Shown: positions 43,917 to 51,847 of the stretch, piece by piece | Position numbering within the stretch: the stretch's first letter is position 1 | Layout of the letters: every line of letters begins with the position of its first letter | From: Sphingobacterium sp. UBA5670 | GTDB taxonomy: Bacteria > Bacteroidota > Bacteroidia > Sphingobacteriales > Sphingobacteriaceae | Direction: 5' to 3' | Assembly: GCF_002420705.1 (NCBI RefSeq) | Contig: NZ_DIIM01000004.1 | Coordinates: forward strand, 1-64,000 | Length of the DNA stretch: 64,000 nucleotides | Translations under genes and position numbers: made by a program | The notes under the pieces: model-generated | The model's input: only the letters and a program-made list of their open reading frames with translations | The model's database searches: none | Told to the model about the DNA's origin: nothing

Positions 43917-44648
43917 ATGAAACGAGTGCTGCATATCATCATTTTAGCGACTGGGACATTTTGTTCCTGCAATAACCCTAGTATAGAGCAAAAAAAGCAA
44001 AATTTAAAGCAAATTGAACATCATGTTGATCATGAAGCAAACATATCTGATCAGAAAATTAATACAGCCTCTACAGTAAAAGCTATAGATGAGAGGAAGT
44101 CCAATACAACAATAAAGTTCAATGATCTTACGGTTTCTATTCAAGACCTGGCAATTTTTGACCCAGATAAAATGGATAGGATACAAGGTGACACAGTGGA
44201 GATAGAAGTTGAGATCGGGGAAAGCATTGAAGGAAGTTTTATTTCTATTTTAGGCGATCATATTAGTGATTTAAGGGTCGAACAAAGCTATGAAACCAGT
44301 GCAACAATTATGAATGAAGGTCCCCATTGTGACCTCATTGAGTGGAAACATTTCAACTCAGTGTGGAAGTCCTTAAAGCAAAATGCGAATGGGCAATATT
44401 TAAGTGCGGAATATACTGCGGACGAACGTACAATCTTTCCCGAGGTATCCATGGATGATCTAAAGCAGAAAGTAAAAGAACAGTGCGGTGAAGAATGGTT
44501 TAAACTTTTAGTGAAGGTAAAATCGCCTACAGAATACCCTTGCGCTATCGGTATAAGTCGATATTTCTTACGAATCACAGGCATCCAGAAAGACAATGGA
44601 AAAAAAGTAACTAAGTTAATCGTCTTCAAAACTCCGATGGGGTGTTAA
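43917..44648 (+). CDS. Lipoprotein of unknown function
   Basis: 243 residues from the ATG at 43917, which starts a lipoprotein signal peptide (MKRVLHIIILATGTFCSC); the open frame begins 37 codons upstream and overlaps the previous gene, which I reject. After a helical, charged linker (residues about 20-70) there is a compact beta-rich region with cysteines (GPHCDL, KEQCGEEW, YPCAIG and a terminal C). No known family recognised. It lies between another unknown lipoprotein and an unknown membrane protein. Confidence 0.65.
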   Translation: MKRVLHIIILATGTFCSCNNPSIEQKKQNLKQIEHHVDHEANISDQKINTASTVKAIDERKSNTTIKFNDLTVSIQDLAIFDPDKMDRIQGDTVEIEVEIGESIEGSFISILGDHISDLRVEQSYETSATIMNEGPHCDLIEWKHFNSVWKSLKQNANGQYLSAEYTADERTIFPEVSMDDLKQKVKEQCGEEWFKLLVKVKSPTEYPCAIGISRYFLRITGIQKDNGKKVTKLIVFKTPMGC

Positions 44649-44698
44649 GGTTACCAATTGCGTAATTGGGTATAAATAGCAAAGGTAAACTCTAAAAT

Positions 44699-46057
44699 AT
44701 GACTGAACGCTTAAAGATCCTTATTTCACCTCTTTTTATCCTTTTTCTGACGCTATTGATTACCAACGACTTTTTTCTGAAAGTCGAATTCCATAATGCA
44801 ATTACTGGAAAGCTTTCTGATTTTAGCGGGCTGTTTATCTTTCCTATTTTCTGGTCCGTGATCTTTCCTCAACGAAAACTGCTTGTCTTTATCTCTACAG
44901 CGGTCTTATTTACTTTTTGGAAGAGCGAATATTCCGAGGGACTTATTCAATTTTTAACGCGCCATTTCAATATTGGCCGAACGGTGGACCTATCCGATCT
45001 GATTGCTTTGCCCATGCTTTTGTTTGCGTGGTTTTACATGGAAAATAATTCAATGCGATGGAGCAATCCAACGTTAATGGTTCGATTGAGCGCCAACTTT
45101 ATTGGCATTGTCACAATTTTTTCGTTTTGTGCTACCAGCCAGCTTAGATATATCCAATCTTTCGATCAGCCGCAGTATGTATTGTTAAAGGATCCGACAA
45201 TGCACAAGTTTCATTCTCATGATGAATTTGAATTTTACAAAAGAGACTCCTTTCTTATTGTCAAAATAAATTATTTAAATATTGGCAAACCGGTCGAGAG
45301 TGATGATTACAATAAGAACCGATCCATTAAAAACCTAGACCAAGATATTTTGCACCTTATCGGAGACAGTGCAAGCCTAGTTCCTTCTGGAAAAATAACA
45401 TTGTTGACAATCGGTACTGAACAAAACCTTGATTCTTTGAGATTTAATGGCGGGCGACTGGATGGAAAGTTTATAAGAATAAAAGGAGGAAAACGGATCA
45501 TCGAGGGATTTTATAAAATGGGAATTGAAGATTCCACCTGGATCATTAGGGATACTACAGGCAACAATAAAGTGATAAAGACTTTTGTTAACGGAGAAGC
45601 GAGCCATATCCAGCACTTTAGCGAAGATGGACTTACGTCATCTTCAAGTATCAATACCCGTTCCGATACCATATTTAATACCTACGTGCAGTTGGCAACA
45701 TTGATTCTATGTATGGCGGGTATATGTTACCTATTGCATAAAAACTATCGCCAAACTGCTCAAGGGCACTTTGAAATTAAGTTAGGATGGAAGTTGCTGC
45801 TATGCTTTGTTGCGCCACTCGTGATCTGGTTGTTTTACATGGGTATCATGTTATTGTTAATGAATGACAGTCTGGATATTTTTACGGCGATAGCGAATTT
45901 GTTTTTTATTTTTATAGTCTTCCTTCCGTTGATGTTTGCCATTGTATTTTTGATCAAACTCGGGAAGGAGATTGATATTTTTTTATACCTCCTTTTATTC
46001 GCACTTGCATGCAGTGCCTTGAAAGTATATATCAGACTCGAAGCACTTTCAAATTGA
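44699..46057 (+). CDS. Polytopic membrane protein of unknown function
   Basis: 452 residues. N-terminal block of about five membrane helices, in which the short motif LSDFSGLFIFP between helix 1 and 2 looks conserved; then a soluble region of about 180 residues (about 160-325) rich in beta strands ('DSLRFNGGRLDGKFIRI', 'GFYKMG'), and a C-terminal block of four helices. This topology suggests an envelope protein with a periplasmic domain. It follows the two lipoproteins by 50 bases. No family named. Confidence 0.7.
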   Translation: MTERLKILISPLFILFLTLLITNDFFLKVEFHNAITGKLSDFSGLFIFPIFWSVIFPQRKLLVFISTAVLFTFWKSEYSEGLIQFLTRHFNIGRTVDLSDLIALPMLLFAWFYMENNSMRWSNPTLMVRLSANFIGIVTIFSFCATSQLRYIQSFDQPQYVLLKDPTMHKFHSHDEFEFYKRDSFLIVKINYLNIGKPVESDDYNKNRSIKNLDQDILHLIGDSASLVPSGKITLLTIGTEQNLDSLRFNGGRLDGKFIRIKGGKRIIEGFYKMGIEDSTWIIRDTTGNNKVIKTFVNGEASHIQHFSEDGLTSSSSINTRSDTIFNTYVQLATLILCMAGICYLLHKNYRQTAQGHFEIKLGWKLLLCFVAPLVIWLFYMGIMLLLMNDSLDIFTAIANLFFIFIVFLPLMFAIVFLIKLGKEIDIFLYLLLFALACSALKVYIRLEALSN

Positions 46058-46240
46058 AAATTATAAGAGTGTTCAGCAACCTTTTATACATGCCTAGACA
46101 GACCATAAGCCATAGGAAAACAAAAGGCAGTGCTCGGATAGATAATGAAATTATTGAACAGAGAGAAAATAGTCATTTTTTAAAGTAATATTGCAGCAGG
46201 ATTCACTTCAGTATCACCTAGCAGAGATAAGCAGTATCCA

Positions 46241-47005
46241 TTAGCGATCTTCCAGCCAGCTTAGGAATAGTGATGTTTTATCTTTGCCAATCAGTAGTTT
46301 CTCGGCAGTGGGAACAGTCAGTTTTACAAACAGTTTTCTTCCAAAATAGTGTTCAACTTCCTTGACTGCTGAAAAACTAATGAGGTATTGCCTATTGAGT
46401 CTGAAGAACTGTTTGCTGGACAGCAGGCCTGCTAAATGATCCAATGATTGATTTAAATCGTATTCCTCCCCTTTGAAAGTGACCAGAGAAGGAGAGGTAT
46501 AATTGATATAGATATAAGCAATATCATCTGTTTTTACCGTCAGATATTTATTGTGTTTAAAAACAAGAAAGCTCGTCTTTTTATTTTCACCGCCGTTGAT
46601 CCTGCTGATAAGCTCCGTAAGATCATTGCCCGAAATCTTTTGAAAGAAATTTTTGAAATTATCAACTTTTTCAAAAGCACTTCTAAGGTCTTCTTCTGAG
46701 AATGGTTTGAGCAGGTAATCTATTCCGTTTTCCTTTATAGCTTCCATCGCATATTCTCCAAAGGCAGTACAAAAGATAACTGGACATAGAATCTTGACAG
46801 ACTTAAAGATATCAAAGCTGATGCCATCAGACAATTGGATATCCATAAAGATCAAATCGGGAGTACCTGTATTGGAAAGATAGTCTATAGCGCCTTCGAC
46901 ACTCTGAATTTTGGAAAGAATTCGAGAGTCTGGACGTAACTTCAAAATTAGATTTTCAAGTGAACGGGCCGCCTTGATTTCATCTTCAATGATTAGGATG
47001 TTCAT
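46241..47005 (-). CDS. LytTR-type response regulator
   Basis: 254 residues. N-terminal receiver with the phospho-aspartate D55 (IFMDIQL), the acidic pair E7-D8 and the conserved lysine of LLKPFSEED, then a C-terminal LytTR DNA-binding domain (residues about 155-254; 'YIYINYTSPSLVTFKGEEYDL', 'FFRLNRQYLIS'). It overlaps the histidine kinase gene by 4 bases and is its partner. The target is not obvious: the nearest genes are an unknown membrane protein downstream and the DoxX cluster upstream. Confidence 0.93.
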   Translation of the reverse strand: MNILIIEDEIKAARSLENLILKLRPDSRILSKIQSVEGAIDYLSNTGTPDLIFMDIQLSDGISFDIFKSVKILCPVIFCTAFGEYAMEAIKENGIDYLLKPFSEEDLRSAFEKVDNFKNFFQKISGNDLTELISRINGGENKKTSFLVFKHNKYLTVKTDDIAYIYINYTSPSLVTFKGEEYDLNQSLDHLAGLLSSKQFFRLNRQYLISFSAVKEVEHYFGRKLFVKLTVPTAEKLLIGKDKTSLFLSWLEDR

Positions 47006-48024
47006 ATAGTATGTATTATGGGAAGTTTTATGGTAAAGGTATCGTCTATTTTCAAAATTTTAATTTCTTTATCAGAGAGATGAAGATAACGCTGACTTAT
47101 ATTTTCAATTCCAAGTCCTGTCGATGGTTCGGGAATTTTTCTTTCCTGAAGGTTATTCTCGACGATGAGATAGTCTTCTTCGCGATAGACTCGGATATGA
47201 AGCGGTTTTTCCAATGAAACAATATTGTGCTTGATACAATTTTCGATGAGTAGCTGAAGGGTAAAAGGGGGAATGAAGGTGTCTTTCACATTAGCATCAA
47301 GGTTTTGTGTTATCATCAGCCCCTCTTCAAAACGTGCTTTCAGCAGAAAAACATAGGAGTCCATGATCGCCAGCTCTTCTCTCAGCGAAAGGATATTAAG
47401 TTTAAGGCTATCTAACGTAAATCTATAGAACGCAGCGAGCTTAATAATAAATTCGGCAGATTGGCTATCATGGCTTTCAACCATATATTTTAACGTATTT
47501 AGACTGTTAAAAAGGAAATGTGGGTTGACCTGCTGCTTCAATAATTCATATTGTGCTTCCAGGTTGGCCGCCATGGTACGTTCGAGCTCACGTACAACCT
47601 GTTGATTCATGTAGGTCTGGTACAGGATATGAATGAACATATAGAACGTCAGGTTTATCAATATTCCCCTTACTTCGTACATTAGCATTTTAGGGCCGAA
47701 ATTTAGGTGGGAGAGGATATAATATTGAATTGAAGATAATAAAAACATAAGGATAAGACCTACGCCCAATCCTTTAAATAGCTGGGGAGAAATAACGTTT
47801 TTACGGCCTGTTTTCTTTGTATAGGCAGGTATAGTATAGATATTATAATACCAGATTAACAATGCAAAACCAGAAGTTACTGCAAAATCAGCTATACCCT
47901 CAGCTGGATCAAAATGATGGTCAACAATTTTTGGTATCGAAGTAAGGATTCCCAGCGAAATTGAGCTGATCCATATTAACCGGTTTGATATCCTAAAGGG
48001 TACTTGCTTCTTGGGCTTGAACAT
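47002..48024 (-). CDS. LytS/YehU-type sensor histidine kinase
   Basis: 340 residues. Four or so membrane helices over residues 13-140, then a coiled coil and the His_kinase (PF06580) domain with the phospho-accepting H169 in QVNPHFLFNSLNTLKY, and the ATPase domain 'TLQLLIENCIKHNIV' and 'GLGIENISQRY'. No extracytoplasmic sensing domain, so it probably senses within or at the membrane. A long dyad lies 43 bases upstream (48067-48099). It phosphorylates the LytTR regulator encoded next. Confidence 0.93.
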   Translation of the reverse strand: MFKPKKQVPFRISNRLIWISSISLGILTSIPKIVDHHFDPAEGIADFAVTSGFALLIWYYNIYTIPAYTKKTGRKNVISPQLFKGLGVGLILMFLLSSIQYYILSHLNFGPKMLMYEVRGILINLTFYMFIHILYQTYMNQQVVRELERTMAANLEAQYELLKQQVNPHFLFNSLNTLKYMVESHDSQSAEFIIKLAAFYRFTLDSLKLNILSLREELAIMDSYVFLLKARFEEGLMITQNLDANVKDTFIPPFTLQLLIENCIKHNIVSLEKPLHIRVYREEDYLIVENNLQERKIPEPSTGLGIENISQRYLHLSDKEIKILKIDDTFTIKLPIIHTI

Positions 48025-48066
48025 GAAAGTAAGATTTATATTGCAAAAATGTGCCGATGTTTAATA

Positions 48067-48099
48067 CCGCAACATCTCCTTCGTTTAGATATGTTGCGG
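48067..48099. promoter_or_regulatory. Dyad upstream of the LytS-type kinase gene
   Basis: CCGCAACAT (48067-48075) and ATGTTGCGG (48091-48099), perfect 9-base arms with a 15-base centre; the arms extend to TACC/GGTA with a bulge. No T-run on either side, so it is more like an operator or leader hairpin than a terminator. Confidence 0.45.
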
Positions 48100-48148
48100 A
48101 GGTAAAAATATTTAAATTTCACCATAAACAGTAAAAAAAAGTATATCC

Positions 48149-48548
48149 TCATATTTGGGATAAAGCGCTCGTATAATCAGCCCTATAAAGTTTATTGAAT
48201 GCGTAGTATGTTAGAAAAAGCACTGCAAAGGCTACCATTGTATCCATGGTTGAAGGTATACCGAGAACCGCTACCTTGGAAAAAAAAAGCAAATGTTATA
48301 TCAAAAAACATTCCCGCAAAGATCCATTCTTTTAGGCGATCAAAGCGATTGGGTAGGAAGAATAGGATACTAGCGCAAATTTTGAATACACCTAGGATAT
48401 AAATGAAATGCTCGGGATAGCCTAGTTTTAGTGTAATATTCCAGACTACGGGATTGCGGCTAAGTTCGAAGAAGCCGCTAATGGCAAACCATATGGCCAT
48501 AAAAATACGTCCGCCGAGATAGATTTTTTGATATGTTGTATTTGTCAT
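48149..48548 (-). pseudogene. DoxX-like membrane protein, frameshifted in a T9 run
   Basis: The annotated-length frame (48192-48548, 118 residues) has three helices of a DoxX_2-type protein (FMAIWFAISGFFELSRNP ... 'FMLGVFKICASILFFL'), but its last 27 residues (GSGSRYTFNHGYNGS...) are atypical. At 48280-48288 there is a run of nine A (T on this strand). Reading it as eight gives AFFSKVAVLGIPSTMDTMV... LTYYAFNKLY and ends at the stop 48149-48151, a normal fourth helix and 132 residues. So a 1-base insertion in the run breaks the gene, or it is a slippage or sequencing error. It is the last gene of the reverse-strand cluster. Confidence 0.75.
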
Positions 48549-48562
48549 GTTATTATTGATTT

Positions 48563-48581
48563 AAATTCCGAATCGGAATTT
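48563..48581. promoter_or_regulatory. Palindrome upstream of the DoxX gene
   Basis: AAATTCCG-AAT-CGGAATTT, perfect 8-base arms with a 3-base centre, 15 bases ahead of the DoxX start; operator-like, since the loop is too small for a good hairpin of that length. Confidence 0.4.
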
Positions 48582-48611
48582 GAGTTATAAATGGTGGTTC
48601 AGTAAGTAGGA

Positions 48612-49652
48612 TCAGTTTGTTAGCGCCATAGTGTCTGCCTCAACAATGGCTTGAGCGAAAGCTTCTGGAGCTTCTTGGGGTAAATTATGACCTATACCAC
48701 CTGTAAGGGTATGGTGTTTGTATTTCCCTGTAAATTTTGAGGCATAACTCGATGGTGGAGGAAATGCGGCTCCATTAGCATCGCCTTCCAGTGTTACTGT
48801 TGGAACGGAGATAACAGGCAATTTTGATAGTTTTGCCTCCAAGCTATCGTATTGTTTTTCTCCCTGGGCTAGTCCAAGCCGCCAGCGATAATTGTGGATG
48901 ACGATAGCGACATGATCTGGATTGTCAAATGCCAGTGCAGTACGTTCGTAGGTCGCGTCGTCGAAATTCCATTTTGGCGATGCTGTTTTCCAGATCAGTT
49001 TATTAAACGCCGCAGTATTTGCCTGATACCCCTGATAACCCCGCTCAGTTGCAAAATAATATTGATACCACCATAAAAATTCAGCGTTTGGTAATAGTGG
49101 TTTTTGGTTTGCTTTTGGTGTACCAATTAGATACCCGCTCACTGCAACTAGGGCAGTACAGCGCTCCGGCCAGAGTGCTGCAATAATATCAGCTGTTCTT
49201 GCACCCCAATCAAAGCCAGCAATGATCGCCTTGTCAATTTTCAGTGCGTCCATAAACTTGATGATATCAAGAGCAACAGCCGACTGCTGTGCATTACGCA
49301 TTGTTTTGGACGAAATGAATGTTGTTGTTCCGTATCCGCGAAGGTAGGGAATAAGCACGTGATATCCCTTGGCGGCTAGGAGCGCCGCTGACTTTTCGAA
49401 ACTATGGATATCATAAGGCCATCCATGCAGCAGGATAACGGCGCTGCCGCTTTGAGGTCCAACCTCGGCGTATCCAACGTTTAATAAACCCGCTTTGATT
49501 AGCTTCGTATCATCAAAACTTGTGTTCTTGCTACGATCAACACCGATCCGTCCTTCAATCAACGAACTCTGCGCTTTGAGGATAGCCTCATTGGCTGAGA
49601 TCAGCAGCGACAGGACAATTAGTCTAAGACATATAATTAATTTAGTTTGCAT
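48612..49652 (-). CDS. Alpha/beta hydrolase, epoxide-hydrolase-like, exported
   Basis: 346 residues. Signal peptide (SLLISANEAILKAQS), then an alpha/beta-hydrolase core: oxyanion HGWP (76-79), nucleophile D148 in IAGFDWGAR, and a catalytic histidine in the final 'GGIGHNLPQEAPEAF'. An aspartate nucleophile with GFDWG is typical of epoxide hydrolases and haloalkane dehalogenases, not of serine esterases. Substrate unknown. Second epoxide-hydrolase-type gene of the cluster; 44 bases downstream of the small lipoprotein gene. Confidence 0.85.
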   Translation of the reverse strand: MQTKLIICLRLIVLSLLISANEAILKAQSSLIEGRIGVDRSKNTSFDDTKLIKAGLLNVGYAEVGPQSGSAVILLHGWPYDIHSFEKSAALLAAKGYHVLIPYLRGYGTTTFISSKTMRNAQQSAVALDIIKFMDALKIDKAIIAGFDWGARTADIIAALWPERCTALVAVSGYLIGTPKANQKPLLPNAEFLWWYQYYFATERGYQGYQANTAAFNKLIWKTASPKWNFDDATYERTALAFDNPDHVAIVIHNYRWRLGLAQGEKQYDSLEAKLSKLPVISVPTVTLEGDANGAAFPPPSSYASKFTGKYKHHTLTGGIGHNLPQEAPEAFAQAIVEADTMALTN

Positions 49653-49695
49653 GATTTTATTATTTTATTGAACTTAATTTTAAACAATTCAAGAA

Positions 49696-50133
49696 TTACT
49701 GAGGAAACTTGACAGCCTCATGGTCGAGAAAGTTTGCTATGCGCTGATCCTTGTTCTGACCGGAAGGCATCTTTCCAAATTCGATCCCATATTCAAGATT
49801 TCCCTTTGTATCGGTTTTTAATGTTTCAACAAGTAGCAATTCACCATTTACCTTGCTGCCGAAGTAATTGGGATCATCTTGCATCTGATAGGTAACCAGC
49901 TTGAAAGAGGAGCGGGTCTGTCTTTTGCTGGAGCTCGACAACAACGAAACTGCCTGCTGGTTTCCATAGAGTGCAGACATGGTTTGCTGTTCGGGATTAA
50001 ATGACGAAGTAATAAACATAAGATCGCCCGCATCGAACATAAAGCGGATTTTTCCAGCATCACTTTCTGCATTTTTAGAGCAGGATGCAAAAATTACGCT
50101 ACTTAGTAACAGTTTAAATAGGATCTTTTTCAT
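49696..50133 (-). CDS. Small lipoprotein of unknown function
   Basis: 145 residues. Lipobox IFASC (lipidated C18), then a beta-rich body with no known motif. It overlaps the upstream di-haem gene by 20 bases, so the two are made together, and it may be a partner of that protein in the periplasm. Confidence 0.7.
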   Translation of the reverse strand: MKKILFKLLLSSVIFASCSKNAESDAGKIRFMFDAGDLMFITSSFNPEQQTMSALYGNQQAVSLLSSSSKRQTRSSFKLVTYQMQDDPNYFGSKVNGELLLVETLKTDTKGNLEYGIEFGKMPSGQNKDQRIANFLDHEAVKFPQ

Positions 50134-51142
50134 TTTGTAAAGTTTTTAGATAGTTCTCGATTAGTTTCTTGGAGTTTACTTTTGGCGGTACATTAAATAA
50201 AAAACCTGTAGACGCGGCGAGCTGTCTATGGCAGCTGATGCAAGATTGCTGCGCAAATAAAGCCGTCTTTCCTGTTGGTTTCAATTCGTGTCCATTAAAT
50301 TTTGCAAATCCCCAACCCTCCGTTCCGGAGTATTTTACCTTATCTTTAACCATGTATTGCATATTGACAAAATCACCTGGAACTATTTCGCCATTGGCTT
50401 TTCTTGTCTGTTTGAAAACTGCTTTTGCAATCGCGCTCCCATCTGGCCAGGGATGAAAATTTTCTGCTGCAATAGCTTCAACCGCAATATCATTTCCATA
50501 GATTATTCGTATGCTGTTATCGATAAGCGTACTCATACCGATCACTTTCCAGCTTTTAAAGTCCGCGTTATATATTATACCATTAGGTGAAACCGGAACT
50601 TCGGTTTTTGCTACCACGGGAGCCGCAAATGTTTGTTGTACCCGAAAAGTTTGTATGGTGTCAGCAGCCGTTTTCAATGGGATAAATGCATCTTTTTTTG
50701 AAAGTGATAAAGCAAATTGCTTAATCGTCTCGATTTCAATTTTTGAGAGTTTCGATTCTGGATGCGTCAATTTATAGCTGGGAAGTGGCATTTTTCCGGC
50801 CCTGACCATATTGAATATAGCATAAAACTTTCCTTTTTTTTCTGCATCGGAAAGTTTGTCCCACTCGGAAAAGTTCATGACTTCACGGGCTCTTCTGATA
50901 TCCTTGTTAACAATCCACGAAATCGGAGCGAGTTTATCAAAGAATGAAAGCTGTTGGGAATTGGAATGACAATTGTAGCATGAACGTTCCAAAATAAATG
51001 ATACTTCTGCCGGAACGTCGCGTAGCTGGCCTTTAGTCGAAGCCTGGGTAATTGGCTCATTGAAAAATTGTAAGACAATGAAACTAATCCCTAGACAGAG
51101 GAAAGTAATCGCCAGTAGTTTATTTCGTTTTATGTGCTTCAT
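50114..51142 (-). CDS. Di-haem cytochrome: haem-binding domain plus cytochrome P460 domain
   Basis: 342 residues. N-terminal membrane or signal segment (residues 8-28), then a haem-binding domain with C55-Y-N-C58-H59, and a C-terminal P460-like domain with C301-I-S-C304-H305. Two c-type haem sites are therefore present. The first domain is the Bacteroidota 'haem-binding domain' (PF14376-like); the second has the cytochrome P460 pattern ('AAENFHPWPDGSAIAK' and 'FVNMQYMVKD'), a family that oxidises hydroxylamine or other small molecules in some bacteria, although the cross-linking lysine was not identified here. Likely anchored in the periplasm. Confidence 0.8.
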   Translation of the reverse strand: MKHIKRNKLLAITFLCLGISFIVLQFFNEPITQASTKGQLRDVPAEVSFILERSCYNCHSNSQQLSFFDKLAPISWIVNKDIRRAREVMNFSEWDKLSDAEKKGKFYAIFNMVRAGKMPLPSYKLTHPESKLSKIEIETIKQFALSLSKKDAFIPLKTAADTIQTFRVQQTFAAPVVAKTEVPVSPNGIIYNADFKSWKVIGMSTLIDNSIRIIYGNDIAVEAIAAENFHPWPDGSAIAKAVFKQTRKANGEIVPGDFVNMQYMVKDKVKYSGTEGWGFAKFNGHELKPTGKTALFAQQSCISCHRQLAASTGFLFNVPPKVNSKKLIENYLKTLQNEKDPI

Positions 51143-51204
51143 GATATTTCTCCTTTTTTTATTAAAATTATAGCGTCAAACCGCCTCAGGAAAGAGGAAA
51201 GATG

Positions 51205-51225
51205 TTGAACCGGACATATTGATCC
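51205..51225 (-). promoter_or_regulatory. Repeated site upstream of the di-haem gene
   Basis: TTGAACCGGACATATTG (51205-51221), 15 of 17 bases identical to 53228-53244 upstream of the epoxide hydrolase gene. A related GGCATATCTG follows at about one turn's distance or two (51234-51243). Candidate AraC site. Confidence 0.5.
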
Positions 51226-51263
51226 TTGAAAACGGCATATCTGTCATCAAAATAGACAGCATT

Positions 51264-51824
51264 TTATAGACTAATGCTCGTTGCGTCAATGATTTCACCA
51301 GACTGTTGGTTTTGCTCAAATACAATAATTTCATAATCTTTATCTGCGTCTGGGAGATTAAATGCAAAGCTATCCTTCGCAATGTGTACGCGGCGCTGCA
51401 ATTGCCGGACAATCTGCACATGCGAAAGGGACTTACCCACGTTTTCGCCAGCCGAGATGCGTGATGAAGCCTCTTTTTGGACAAGAGCCATCAGGATAGT
51501 TGAATGCTTTGATAATGAAGTTGAGGTATAGCTTATTTGAACATGGGTCGACTCATATTTATCAATTTTTACAGCTAGATTTTCAGGATGATTTTCCAGC
51601 ATCGCCGATTGGATACCGCTCAGTACTTTGCTTGTTTCAGAACCGATCATCTCTATCTTACCGTTGATGACCAATTGTGCCTCTCTATTGAAAGAAAATG
51701 TTAGTTGGTATTTCAATGTACAACTGGAACAAGATTTATGAGCCCGATGACAAATAGATTTGTTTAAACTGGCTCTTTTACTTCTGAAATAGAAACTAAA
51801 TATTCTCCGAATACATAGGCACAT
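51264..51824 (-). pseudogene. Truncated DUF1223-family protein (C-terminal part)
   Basis: The reverse frame from 51824 gives 186 residues, of which the last 135 or so match the C-terminal half of DUF1223: 'AQLVINGKIEMIGSETSKVL', 'MALVQKEASSRISAGENVGKSLSHVQIVR'. DUF1223 proteins are usually about 230-260 residues with a thioredoxin-like N-terminal half that has a GCSSCPPAD motif. Here only a weak HKSCSSCTL match remains ahead of the conserved part, and about 90 residues that should lie between are missing. The upstream neighbour stops only 24 bases away, so the lost part was deleted or overwritten. The encoded piece is probably non-functional. Confidence 0.6.
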
Positions 51825-51847
51825 GTTAAGAAATCATCGTATTCAAA

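Noticed and set aside
51176..51484. 102-codon reverse frame overlapping the DUF1223 remnant
   Set aside because: It is in another frame from the recognisable DUF1223 sequence and has no protein-like pattern; the remnant explains the region.
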